Shown here: piece by piece, positions 14,001-25,275 of the stretch
Layout of the letters: each line of letters starts with the position of its first letter
Numbering within the stretch: position 1 is the first letter of the stretch
DNA from: Hypomesus transpacificus
Taxonomy: Eukaryota; Chordata; Actinopteri; Osmeriformes; Osmeridae
Direction: 5' to 3'
Length of the DNA: 64,000 nucleotides
Assembly (NCBI RefSeq): GCF_021917145.1
Contig: NW_025813875.1
Span: 1 to 64,000 of the forward strand
The notes under the pieces: model-generated
The model's database searches: none
The model's input: only the letters and a program-made list of their open reading frames with translations
What the model was told of the DNA's origin: nothing
Translations under genes and position numbers: made by a program

Positions 14001-15891
14001 ACCCACCCGGACACAGCTGGAGGAAGTGAAAGTGGAGGTGGTTGAGGATGGCGAGGAGAGGACAGGATTATGTTCCCGCCCACCCAACAGCTCTGACAAG
14101 GACGACGCCAAGAGTTCAGTGTCAGACGTTTCCATCACCGAAGAAACGGACTGTGTCGACAACTCTTCTGAACGTGTGGTCGAACCGGCAGAGACGACCA
14201 CCGTAGACCCATCAGACACAAACCAAACCCATAGGACGACTAGCCTGATGGGTTGTGGTGGTTTGGAGAGGGGTTGTGGCGTTGCCCCGCCGACCGCAGA
14301 TATGCCGGACGACGACGACGGGGGGAAAGAGTTCACAGACCTCACCACCGTGCCTTTTGCCCTCATTCAGGTAGAGGAGGAGGAGCCTGAAGAGGAGAAG
14401 GAGGAGGAGGAGAACCAGGCGGCTCTTCCAGAGCCGGCGGACCTGGCAGGGCCCGACAGCCATGCTCAGGTTCACCCATTCTGGGTCTGGGGAGCCATCA
14501 CAAGTCCCGTGACTAGAGCCAGAGGGAGGACCACGCGGACAGAGAGAAGAGAGAGGCCGAAGAAAGAAACCGAGATACCAGACGTGCCCCGTCACATGAC
14601 AAGCCCGATGACAAGAGCCAGAAGGAAGATGGAGGGGAGGGACTCGGGGGGGAGAGAGAGAGACAGGCAGGTGGAGGAGGACAGGAGAACAGCTCGTCCT
14701 GTGAGGAAAGTCAGAAAGAGGGAGAACGAGACGGGCGGAGTGGAGGATTTAGACACAGGACCTGCAAGGGGAGGGGAGGCGGAGAGCGAGGAGGGGAGGG
14801 AAGAGGAGAACGTGGGAGAAACTCAGAATCCCACGTCCAGTCCTCTGACGAGGTCTAGAACGAGAGCTACTGTTGCAGAGGAGGAGGAGAAGGAGGAGAT
14901 GCCATCGTCAGCACAAAAAGACACAAAGGAGGAGATGGCGAAGCAAAAGGTCACGGTCCAACAAACGGCCGAGAAGCCAAACCACGCGTCGACAGCGACC
15001 GCAAGCGCCACGCCGAGCCCTGCATCGAGTCACATGACCAGAGCCAGGTGGAGGAGCGTCGGCGCGGAGGGCAAAGGAGGACGGCAGGATGAGGGGAAGG
15101 AGCGTGCGGGGAGGCCCCGTCCCACGACCACAGGAAGAACCAGAGACGTAGAAGAGGAGACGACCCCGCCTCCCTCTGTGAAGGAGGGGGATGGAGCGAT
15201 GGAGAACGGGAGGGGAAGGAGAGGCGGAACGTGCGCGAAGACGGGAGGAGAGGCCAGGCCAACGCCCAGTGACGAAGAGGGCAGGGAAGAAGAGGACAAC
15301 AAAGAGGGGGGCGAGCGCCCGGGCGACGATCCCTCCGTCCGTCTGGCCCCTCCTGGGAAGAGGGGGAGGAGGGTGAAGTACTCCAGCAGGTTTAAACGCC
15401 CCGTTTCGTGGAGGACCGGATCGCAGGGGAGGAAAAGAAAGGGGGAGGAGGGCAAGGACTTTGGAGGGGGGGGGCTGGTGGGAGGCGAAGGCGGGAGGTG
15501 CAGACGAGAGGAGGAAAGGGGAGGAGGAAGCCCCGGGGAACGGGGAACACGGGAAAGAGACGACAGGAAGAGGGGGAGAGAGGAGAAAGGAGGAGGGAGA
15601 GAGGAGAAAGGAGGAAGGAAGAGGGGGAGAGAGGAGAAAGGAGGGAAGAGAGGGAGAGAGGAGAAAGGAGGAGGAAAGAGGGGGAGAGAGGAGAAAGGAG
15701 GAGGGAAAAGAGGGAGAGAGGAGAAAAAAGGAGGGAAGAGAGGGAGAGAGGAGAAAGGAGGAGGAAAGAGAGGGGGCGAGACGGCACAAGCTCTCCAAAT
15801 CAAACACCGAACGCGGAGGGATGAGAGTTTTAGGAAGGATAGAAGAACAAAAAGAGAGATGGAGAGAATGAAAAAGAGATGCAGAAAATGA
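7399..15891 (+). CDS. nutm1: NUT family member 1, greatly enlarged
   Basis: NUT protein; in mammals a testis protein that binds and activates p300 and drives histone hyperacetylation in spermatids. Six coding exons with exact phases: 7399-9125, 9587-9715, 10647-10762, 11134-11447, 11718-11807 and 12112-15891 (TGA), 2,051 residues against about 1,130 in human. Start MDSVLAKHPQL is chosen because an acceptor precedes it at 7378; an upstream in-frame ATG at 7357 lies in the putative intron. Exon 1 is Pro/His-rich and ends in the conserved NUT region (LSEDMFEQYRRWQSYRGVAR). Exons 2-5 hold the core (VIRRLCHDAPSLSLLCGVDL; KLSNFDRMEYYQTAHTFLEF; GYGTKTAALRIPDGNAKTL). Exon 6 is long, acidic, then basic, with repeated TRAR motifs and a KRGREEKGGG array; KRGRRVKYSSRFKRPVSW looks like the conserved C-terminal basic stretch. 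Location next to nop10 and lpcat4 supports orthology. Confidence 0.88.
9445..9586 (+). repeat. Minisatellite carrying five copies of a splice acceptor (nutm1 intron 1)
   Basis: Units of about 28-32 bases made of (GT)n plus CCACAGTCCACTGAG. The CCACAG ends fall at 9468, 9496, 9526, 9558 and 9586. Only the last is followed by the conserved coding exon (TCCGGTGATTCGC). The true acceptor is therefore the final unit of a tandem array. Confidence 0.85.
9851..10045 (-). mobile_element. tRNA-derived SINE with L2-like tail (nutm1 intron)
   Basis: On the minus strand it has a tRNA-like head (TGGCTGAGCGGTTAGGG as A box; a B-box-like CGATTCCC) and ends in the tail containing CGCTCTGGATTAGAGCG. Related full copies lie at 43342-43531, 35331-35475 and 55131-55320. 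Confidence 0.8.
10930..11095 (+). repeat. (CT)n tract before nutm1 exon 4
   Basis: Long (CT)n with short CTACCTTTT interruptions, just upstream of the acceptor at 11133. It probably serves as an extended pyrimidine tract. Confidence 0.7.
11895..12045 (+). repeat. 15-base minisatellite (CTCCATCCCCTCCTC) in nutm1 intron 5
   Basis: About ten near-identical 15-base units. The length is a multiple of three, so frames stay open through it, but it lies between the donor at 11808 and the acceptor ending at 12111 and is intronic. Confidence 0.8.
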
Positions 15892-16615
15892 AAAGAGATT
15901 GAGAGAATGAGAAAGAGATTGCCAGAGTGGGGCAAATGCAGAGGAAGAAGTGAATAAAGATACAAAATGTATATACATGTGATCAGAGATCGAAAGATAG
16001 TAATTGAACGAATCGACTCACACAACGTGTACAAATGTATTCACAGTTTAATATATTAAATATAAAATAAGGCCTAAAAATCCTGAGAAGTTATTTCTTA
16101 AAATATGTTTAGTTTACAAGTGTTCATGTGTCATACGCCTTCTTTAAACAAACACCTAAGGCAATAGTATTCAACAAATATAAAAGGTCTTATCTATGGC
16201 TTCAGAAGGAGGCATTCTGCCGTACCACAGACATGGTCTACTGATCATTCACACAGACAGTCTACTGATCATTCACACAGACAGTCTACTGATCATTCAC
16301 ACAGACAGTCTACTGATCATTCACACAGACAGTCTACTGATCATTCACACAGACAGTCAACTGATCATTCACACAGACAGTCTACTGATCATTCACACAG
16401 AGAACACCAGGATACTATGAAGTATCAGCCACAGGATGTGCATTGTAAACCATGTTTTACAGTGGTAAGCAAACAGACAGAAACACACACTTTATCGACA
16501 CACACAGACACACACACACACACCCTTGTAAAGCAGCGTTTTTGTAAAGCTGCCTTCAACAGGTCTTTATCGTCCAAATACTAAGCAGCTAGGGGTAGCC
16601 CCGCCTACGGAATCC
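15892..16615. other. Convergent 3' region between nutm1 and lpcat4
   Basis: Holds the nutm1 3' UTR (AATAAA near 15953) and the lpcat4 3' UTR. A 24-base minisatellite (16237-16400) lies between the two genes. No further coding sequence is seen. Confidence 0.65.
16237..16400. repeat. 24-base minisatellite, about seven units
   Basis: Direct repeats of CTACTGATCATTCACACAGA plus CAGT, nearly identical from unit to unit. They lie between the 3' ends of nutm1 and lpcat4. Confidence 0.9.
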
Positions 16616-17997
16616 TCAGTCAGCCTTGTTGGTGAAAACTGCTCCATTGTTGTTGTTTTTGCTGCCTCTCGGCTCCCCATTGGTCAAGGAAGAGGATGAC
16701 GTCACTGGGCCCGCCTCCTCGGGTTGCAGGTACTCATTTAGAAGCCTCTGATAGGTCGGGTGGGATGTCAGTACTCTGAGCAGGTCCTCTGTGGAGGAGA
16801 ACAACCATTAGCGGTGTTGTCATGACGACAAAGTAAAAGCACAGCCCAAGGCAACCATAGCAACACGTGACGTGTAATCATTAAATGTGACCTGATAACA
16901 AGTGAGATAACCCAGAAGAGCGTTCAGTGTGCTGGTCAGTGACTGGACTTCCTCCTCCTCCTCCATCTGGCCCTCACAGAAGAGTCCCAGTGTTTGAACT
17001 GAAAAAGCTGATAAGTCTCACAGTGTGTGTGTGTGTGTGTGAGAACAGAGGAGCAGCCAGGCTGGACTCACCCTCTGTGGGTCTCCTCCCCCTCGCCAGC
17101 TCTGTGTACAGCGCTGTGGTGTTGTGCTGGCGAATGCCCACCAGCGCCCCCATCAGGTCAGACAGCTCCACTGCACTCAGACTGCCAACACCGTCACAGT
17201 CAAACATCTGGGAGGAGGAGAATCGTTTAGGATTAGCAGGTTTTGTCTGCAAATGTGACATACACATATAGAGTATATGGGGTGGGCTGCATATCGGTAT
17301 AGAAAATATCCACATTCAGCACTTATTGGGGCAAAGACTGTCAAGCAAATACACACACACAGGCACACACACTTTTGGGAAATACTAATACATATTCCAC
17401 ACGCACATCCTCAGGTACGTACAGTTGTTGCAGTGTATATCCACATTCAGCAGGTATTGGGGCAAAGACTGTCAAGCTAATACACACACACACAGGCACA
17501 CACACACACTTTTGGGAAATACTAATACATGTCCACACACACACACACACAGGTACGTACAGTCACTGCAGTGTGCAGGAGAGACTTGAGGCCCACCAGG
17601 CCAGAGATGGCAGCCACACTCAAATAGATCTGTCTGAGGTCCACCTCCTCATCCTGAAACACACACACTCACAGGGTTAAACACATCTCACTTCCCGGCC
17701 TGGGCTCTCAAACCCAGGCAGAACAGAAGCAGCTTTGAGTCACAGAGAGGTAGGTTAGTGTGTTCTAGTTTCCCCTGGAGGTAGGGAACCACACACACAC
17801 GCACGCACACACACACACACACACACACACAGGCTGCTTACCTTGGAGTAGAGGCTGTAGATCTTGGCAGCCGTCGGTCGGTCGGTCAGCCCCAGAAGGG
17901 ACGGCAGCTCGTCCTCACCAACCATCCACCCTTGATCCGACTGACACCTGTCAATCATCCTGACCAGGGCTGATTCCACATCTGCAGCTCTGAACCT

Positions 17998-18029
<32 letters not shown>

Positions 18030-19044
18030 AGTGAGAGAGAGAGACAAGTGTGTGAGAGAGAGAGACAAGTGAGAGAGAGAGACAAGTGAGAGAGAGAGAC
18101 AAGTGAGAGAGAGAGAGAAAGAAGTGAGAGAGAGACAAGTGTGTGAGAGAGAGAGACAAGTGAGAGAGAGAGACAAGTGAGATAGAAACAGAAAAAGAGG
18201 ATCTTTGAACACACACACACACACACACACAGAGGGGGGTCCTACCCGTTCTTGTACAGTAAGCAGAGGGTCTGTCTGGCTGGGGGCTCCAGGGGGAGGG
18301 AGACGCCCCCCAGCTTGTTGACAGGAACACGGCCCTCCATCACATAGTCTGTGGCAGGCAGATCCAGGGCTCTGAGGAGACACACACACTGTTACACACA
18401 CACACACACTGTTACACACACACCTCTCACTTCATCTCTTGTCTGTTTCCTTCACACACACTTTATTCTCATCTCTCTCTCCTTAACACACAACTCATAA
18501 AGAGGACAGCCAGAGTCTAGAAAAACACACAAACAAACTGTCTCTCTCAAACACACACACACACATGAAAACGCTGTATAGACGCACTTGGCCATGAGCT
18601 TCTGAACATTGTCAGCATACAGGTTGGGGTCAGCCTTCTCTTCCTGGGATGGGGTGTAAACTGGCATGTACTGGGACCAATGAGAAAAGAGCACATAAGT
18701 ACTTCCTGGTACAGTGACCTATGAGAAATCATCAGGTTGACCTTGGTTAGGTCCAATGGACCAATAGCATACCTCTACAGTGACATTTGTGTAGAGCTGA
18801 GAAGTGGTGTACCACAGTGCTGCTATCCTGGGAATGACCAAACAAACGACCAAACAAACATAAGCGATCCATGTCTTCATGTTCTAGATTGATTTTATAA
18901 TTTTACAACAGCTGGTTTGGGTTTGTACTGAGATGAGAGCCTACCAGCTGGTCCCTTTGTAAGTCCACCGGGTTGTGTCCTAGAATAAATAGAAAAGTCA
19001 CTTTACATGCAGTGACACAGAATCTTAAGATAGCGTCAGCCCTG

Positions 19045-19080
<36 letters not shown>

Positions 19081-21372
19081 CAAAACACACCCCACCTAGG
19101 CATTCTACAGGGAGTAACCACTTGACAAGGAAACTGATTAACGTTTTCCAGCTAATAAACCTGATGAAGCCCAGGATGGGCATGTGTGTGGGCATTTCTT
19201 AACTCCTTCAACACAGGTAAGGGTGGAAAGGTGGGTTTGTTTGAGTCACATGACCTCCACTTCGTACCAACGGCATGAACGAAGCAAGTCTCGGACACAC
19301 ACACACACATTCCACCTGCATTCCCATCCACGAGTCACACGAGTGCTACTGTAAAACAGGTCTGTTCGAACGCTAGGCTCGCTAGACAGGTGTCACCACT
19401 CTGTGTGCCTCTGTCACCGGGACTGGGTGGCCTTCCCCTGGCTCCACACTTGTTATACAAGCGAAAACCCTGTGAAAAGGCTGGTTTCCGGTCGGACCCA
19501 CTTACCAGTCTGTTAGGGTACCGCAGCAGAACCGGCTGAACTGGGACGCCAGCTAGGAAGGCACCTGGAATGAGGGGGGGGGGGGGGGGATAGGGAGGAG
19601 AGAGAAATGGGGAGATGGGGGGGGGGGGGGGGGGGGAGTACTGTGAAAAAGCCAACTTTGCTGCTCAAAGCGCTCCGTCAGCACTGAACACACACTCGTG
19701 TCACACACACCCCCTTCTCCTTCTTCCCTTATATATCATACCATCCATTCCTTCACCGTCTGTAACAATAACACACAAAGGAAGGGCGGGTGGGAGACAG
19801 GGCAGAAAGACAGAGACAGAGACAGAGAGAGAGACCCACAGACAAAGCGAGACAGAGGGAAAGAGAGACACGCAGAGAGAGAGAGAGACAAAGACAGGAG
19901 TGCATGTTCCTCGCAGGTCCCTAAGCACAGTCTAAACTTACCAGGTTTGAACTTGATGAGCACACTGCCATTGGTTGTGGTGCCTTCTGGGAACATCAGC
20001 ATCTGTTGCAGAGATAGTCAACAGAGAGTTAGGGGTTGGAAAGAATGACACCAATCCAAATAACTTAAAGAAGATTTTTTCAAAGGAGCACTAACTGTAG
20101 AAAGGGAGAATGATAAGGAGACTGTGAGACAAGTTTCCTGTGGACCCCTAAATCAAACCGTATTGGCTCTCACAAAGCAGTCCCGCCCCTCCTTCACCTG
20201 AGGCCAGTGTCCATTGGACGTGAGCCGCTCTTTGATGTGGGTGACACACTTCCTCCTGGACTCTGGGTCTTTTCTGCTCACTATCACAGACTGGTTAAAC
20301 TCCAGCAGGGCTGCAACACACAGGAAACAGAACCAGGGTTCAAAAGTAGAACCCCACGAGATTCCACAGCACTGCAGAGATAAACACTGCCAGAAACACA
20401 GGGAGGGGAAGAGACAGAGGAATGGAGGTCACATCATGGAGTGAAGGGAAGAGGAGAGAGGGAGGGAGGTCAAGCAATGGAGAGTGAAGAGGAAAGATGG
20501 AGGAGTAACCGGTGTGAATCGGTGAAACCACCGGTTACAGAAGGAAGTCACATACATACTCATCCGTTCGCCATTCTCTCCATTCTTTCACCCACCTCCA
20601 CCTCCATCCTTTCAATCCATCTTGTCAACCATCCACTCATCTCTTCCTCCCCAACTCCCTCCCCTCTCCCCCCCCCTCCCTCCCTCCTCACCTCCTATGA
20701 CTGGCAGGCCAGTGTTCTCAGAGCGCGACACCACAGTTGGCAGTTGGGTCGGACACAGAACCAGCATGTCCAGGAACCCGCTGTGAGGTGCCACGGCCAG
20801 CACCGGCGCCTCCTTCAGCCCTGCCCGGCGACCTTTGACCTTGATCCACAGGAACCCGAGAGAGAAGAAAGCCGCTCGGCTGAGCAGGAAAATGATGGGG
20901 TGGAACAGCCAACGGCGCCAGCCACTGACTGGCTTAGCCCGCTCCTCCTCTGACAGACCGGCGAATCGTAGGCGAGCAAATGGCCACATGATGAGAAAGA
21001 TGAGGGCTGTCAGAGTCATTCGTATGGGGAAGAGGAAACATCCTTGAACTATTCCCTGGACAGAGGAGAACGATGCATGTTATTGAATGCCTCTCATGAG
21101 TACACAATGTGCATGCAAGTACCCGAAAATAGCAACTAGGCCAATGTCGGCATGTTGCCAACATTCAAGGAACACTTCCAAACATGGTGAAGGATACTTA
21201 GATGAGATATCCCTATGCGCTAACACAAACATTTTATGTGGTGGTCTCGTTGTCGAAGCACCCAAATGGGAAAACAACGTACCCTGATTTGCTGCGCAGT
21301 GGTCAGTTTCAGTTTGTGCACGAAGGGGTGTGGGCACTCTGGCGTTGCTGAGTGACTGTAGCGTCTTTCCAT
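16616..21372 (-). CDS. lpcat4: Lysophospholipid acyltransferase LPCAT4 (AGPAT7/LPEAT2)
   Basis: ER acyl-CoA:lysophospholipid acyltransferase that remodels phosphatidylcholine and phosphatidylethanolamine. Fourteen exons, phases exact, 542 residues (human about 524): 21283-21372, 20692-21055, 20198-20310, 19942-20002, 19506-19564, 18945-18979, 18773-18827, 18588-18670, 18246-18371, 17842-17995, 17561-17653, 17072-17207, 16912-16998 and 16616-16788. Catalytic HX4D motif HSGFLD near residues 121-126; EGT motif in [19 protein letters not shown] near residue 193; third motif [13 protein letters not shown] hydrophobic segment ([19 protein letters not shown]) precedes the catalytic region. The C-terminal part has an EF-hand-like loop, [12 protein letters not shown], with Val at the fifth ligand position. 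It ends in FTNKAD. The donor before the last exon (GGTTATC) is weak but the only one that keeps frame. Tail-to-tail with nutm1, as in human. Confidence 0.94.
18001..18182. repeat. (GA)n/(GAGACAAGT)n array in an lpcat4 intron
   Basis: Tandem GAGAGAGAGACAAGT-type units downstream of the exon at 17842-17995 on the plus strand. On the gene strand it is a long (CT)n pyrimidine tract before that exon. Confidence 0.8.
19574..19637. repeat. Two long G runs in an lpcat4 intron
   Basis: G runs at about 19574-19589 and 19617-19636 sit just 5' (gene strand) of the exon at 19506-19564, so its acceptor follows C-rich tracts. Candidate quadruplex or i-motif sequence and a likely source of assembly error. 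Confidence 0.7.
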
Positions 21373-22664
21373 GACGACACAGAAAGCTTTGACAAGTTTG
21401 ACAGAGAAGTCCTCAAAAAAATCTTGTTTCGAACGACACCAAGTTCTTAAAAGTAAACAAAAAAAACGTGCGTGGGAAAAATGCGAAAATGTCCACAAAT
21501 GTAAAGGGAAGGGACTGGACATACGATGTGAAAAGTAACGTCGTGAAAAGAGACCCCAATGGCTATCCAAAAAAGTGAAGTACGTAACGTTTAAACCGAA
21601 TGAACAACACACCGTGAAAAGTATTTACAGACGTTGCTTGGTTAGAATCCCAGTAACAGAAAACGTATCTTGTCCCTCCACATGGCTTGTCAACAACAGA
21701 CTGCGAAGCTTGTTGCATTACCCTTTTCTAGTCACCTGTCCCGCCCATTCAACCCTGACAGCCCACCCTTCGCAGAACCCGATGTCAGTGTTCAACCGGT
21801 TATGTTTGAAAAAGCTGTTCCGATTGGACAAACCGGTTTTGGTGCGACTTCAGCGTTTTACGCCCAGTAGAATTGTTTCGATAGGTGCTTACCTTTAGTG
21901 TTTAATTTCACATCATAGCTGGTCAACAGAGCTCCCAACGACTTGTTTTGGGTTGACTCAAAACACGCTTTCCTACCCGCATCAGAGCACTCTTGATTTT
22001 GAATTTTCTGTGTAGCCAATTTCTTTATTTTATGACCTGCAGCGGTTTATTGCATATAGTTCATAATGTACACGTTGTATAGCGAGATTATGGCCCCGTT
22101 CTTGTGTCAACAGACCACGGCTATAGCCATAGGTGGTGCTTATAGCGAGACCCCCATTATTGACACAAAATTGGATAGATCTTTGTGGTTAGTGACTAGT
22201 TACACAATTCTTCCATTAGATGACGCTGTCTTTACCCTCACACCAACAAATCAAGATCTTAGGTTATCCAACGTAGGAGTTTTTATTTGACAAAACTGGA
22301 AGAAATCATAACAGTATTTTTAATATAACGAACGAGAATGAAAATGTAATATCAATATGTTAATATTACTCATGGTATAGACTTTTTCAATAGTTTGACA
22401 ACGTTTTTGAGGTTCTGGTTACGTGTTGATCCCATGTGACAACTGTGGTAATATCATTAAATATGAACAAAATAAGGGAAATGGATTATAAAGTGTGATG
22501 ATGCAGAGAAAATAAAAAGGAAAAATAATAACAAAAGGATCAAAAGGGTAAGGGAATTATTAATTAATATTCCCAAATTAATATTTATCAACAGAACAGA
22601 CATCTTACACTGTTTGCATCAGAAAACGCTAACTAATGTGTGTGTTTGTGTAATTATTTCCTTT
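21373..22664. other. Intergenic region between lpcat4 and emc4
   Basis: About 1.3 kb with the lpcat4 promoter side and the emc4 3' UTR. The half nearest emc4 is AT-rich. No coding exon, RNA gene or full transposon recognised. Confidence 0.6.
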
Positions 22665-23837
22665 TCACAAGACCATCCCTCCCCCCATGATCTCCATTCT
22701 CTGTGAAAACAAGAAAACAAACAATATTAATGAACAACTATTCAACTGAATGAACAGAATCTGACCAATCACCTCCAGTTCTAGAGTGACTGCGCTACCA
22801 AATCAAATTCATTACCTGAGGGGGTTCTATGAAGGCCAGCCAATCGGACGAGTGCGTTGGGAGGAGCCCCATTGATTGACACTTATAGATGGCCAATGCC
22901 GAGCCTAGCAGGTTTCCCACCAGGTAGACCAGCCCCTGGAGCCACTGTTGACTGGAGCTCTCCAGTAGCTTAAATGCTAAGGAGGAAATGGCAGTTAACA
23001 ATCACACTACATCTTCCCAATGATTGAGTCAGTACATGGAACACCTGACGTAAAGCCATCAGATACTCTTTTTTGACCCTGATAATAGATTGTGTGCACA
23101 GATTTCTGTTTGATAGTGTCACTGTCAACTGATTATGGAAGTACAGTACCATATCGTGTTACGACTCATCTGGCATCAAAACACCTAGACATGAACCTTT
23201 TAAAAAGTGGGCCATGACCTCAGCGACAGCAGAGGTCAGCAGAGGTCAACCCCAGTGTGCTGGTGGACGTTGGGTGGCGGCGGCGGGTACGGTCTGGCTG
23301 TACTCACTGGCAGACATGGACATGAGGGCTTGGATGGGCCTCCAGGCCATCATGGCCACCATCATGATGGGGAAGATGGAGATGGTGTTCCCTGACATGT
23401 ACATGATGAACAGGTTCATGGGAATCTGCTTCAGGGGGCCCAGCGCCACGTCCCAGCACCTCTGAGGAGAGGGAGGAAAGAGAGGACACAGGGAGGGAGG
23501 GAGGGGATAAGTAAAAGGAAGGAGAGAGGAATGGAGGGAGGGAGGAGACAGGGAGATAAATAAAAGGAAGGAGAGAGGAATGGAGAGACAGGGAGGAGGA
23601 AGAGAGCAGGTGAGATTGGCATCTGTATGTTGTCCTTTGTGCAACAGAACCATGGATTATTCTAGAAAGAGAGGGGCGTGAGCCTGGGTTCCTCCCTGTG
23701 CATGGTGGACGTCTCCCTACCTTCTCCACCAGGTTCCTGTCTGTCTCCTGGACGCTCGTGTCAGGGACGGGCTTCTCTGAGTAGCCGATGGGGTAGACCA
23801 CGTCCCCCTGGCCACTCTGCCTGTCCCCACGGCCCCT

Positions 23838-23880
<43 letters not shown>

Positions 23881-24399
23881 GAACGGGAGGGGGGGGATGG
23901 GCAGAAGAGGGCAGGAGAGAGAGAGAGAGAGAGAATGAGACAGAAAGTGAGAGATGACAGAGAGAACACAGTTCATGTCAGACCTCTACCACAGAGCCCT
24001 AGCGATGCTGTGGTGTGACCTGGGACAAACAAAAGACACAATGACAGAGGAGAAACATGAGCGAGAGCAACAGTGTGTTACTGCTGGTGGTACGTGATTT
24101 ATAAATGTAGTGGAAGAGGCATTACTAGCTCATTTCCACCAATGTATTCCGCCTCCTTCCAACCAACGAGCCAACTCGACACCAGACCAACTCGACACCC
24201 GACCAACTCGACACCAGACCAACTCGACACCTGACCAACTCGACACCTGACCCAACTCGACACCCAACCAACTCGACATCGGACCAGCTTCTTACCTCGT
24301 GTTGCCCATGCTGAGCTCCAGAGCCCATTTCATCCGCCGGGCTCCCGCCCCCCCTCTCGTAGATAGTGCACCTCCTCCCTGTCCGCCTGGAGACGCCAT
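22665..24399 (-). CDS. emc4: ER membrane protein complex subunit 4
   Basis: Subunit of the EMC, which inserts tail-anchored and multipass proteins into the ER membrane. Five exons with exact phases: 24296-24399, 23721-23835, 23308-23461, 22816-22976 and 22665-22700, 189 residues (human 183). Exon 1 gives [10 protein letters not shown] and [12 protein letters not shown]; exon 2 [20 protein letters not shown]; exon 3 [20 protein letters not shown] with [16 protein letters not shown]; exon 4 [20 protein letters not shown] and [18 protein letters not shown]; exon 5 is only 12 codons, [11 protein letters not shown] plus stop. The family match is end to end, including two hydrophobic helices. The acceptor of exon 2 follows a pure C tract (plus-strand G41 at 23838-23878). 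In human EMC4 lies on the other side of SLC12A6, so a local rearrangement separates the two lineages. Confidence 0.96.
23838..23878. repeat. G41 homopolymer abutting the emc4 exon 2 acceptor
   Basis: Forty-one consecutive G on the plus strand. On the emc4 strand it is C41 followed directly by AG and exon 2. The length given may be an assembly estimate. Confidence 0.9.
24165..24285. repeat. Minisatellite of about 16 bases (CCAACTCGACACCAGA) in emc4 intron 1
   Basis: About seven tandem variants of CAACTCGACACC(A/C/T)GAC immediately beyond the exon 1 donor at 24295. Their frames read as repetitive Val/Glu/Leu/Arg peptides and are not coding. Confidence 0.85.
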
Positions 24400-25275
24400 G
24401 GCAACCGGCTTTACGACTACACACGAAGACGACAAGACCTAGAGAGAGATGACAGTGAGTATGTGTGGTGTCACTATCACTAGAGTGGTGACAGTCTTAA
24501 GCATTGATAGCAACGTCCTTCAGCAGTGTCGCTTACAGTGTTAAAAGTATTTAGTATATACATGTCTGACAGTGAGACAATCATGAGCATTTCTTTTAGA
24601 TAGCTTAAGCACCCAACCAACCGTCCTTAGGGGACATGCCAAGAGATAGATGGACTGTCAGCTAGCTTTCTAACTGTAAGCACGCAATGTAGCTAGCTAG
24701 CTAGCTAGCAACATCCACAGACATAAAGCCAACGTGAAGGGATAACATACGGACACGTTTTCTTACCTTACAAAAACGTTCCAAATACGTCCAAGTTAAC
24801 CTCACTGTTTTGTGTACACAGAAGCGGATTTTTTAAAGGATAATAGTGAGAAATATCTGGAGTTGTGTAGAGACCAAATTGAGAACTGCAGCTTGGACTC
24901 TTTATGATGACGTTTCACAAAATAATGTCGCGTAAATGACCTCATCGAAACCCTCCAGTGGCAGAAGAAAAACACGACATGGATGTGTACAGTAGATATT
25001 TTATTACGAACTGTTTTCAGTATCAAACATTTTCAGTATTTGTTTAACATTTTCAGTATCTTGTTACTCATTTTAGAAAAAATACTGATACAGCGTGGGT
25101 TTACAAATGAGCAAGATTAATCCTAACAGCATGAAGAAAATACAGTGCAAAAAGGGAAAGTGTGCTTATAAAAAGGCACGTCTGCGAGGCATTTGACTAG
25201 TTTTCATGTAAATATACTGCATTATGTCACTAAGCATATTGTGTGTAAACGTGTGTGTACATGTGAATGCGTGTC
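24400..25275. other. Intergenic region between emc4 and cyld
   Basis: Contains the emc4 promoter side and the 3' UTR of the cyld gene. A short (TAGC)n run lies near 24692-24709. No coding exon recognised. Confidence 0.6.

Noticed and set aside
14908-16034. Long reading frames opposite nutm1 exon 6
   Set aside because: They mirror a purine-rich coding minisatellite (Ser/Leu/Pro/Phe repeats), with no splice context or family match.
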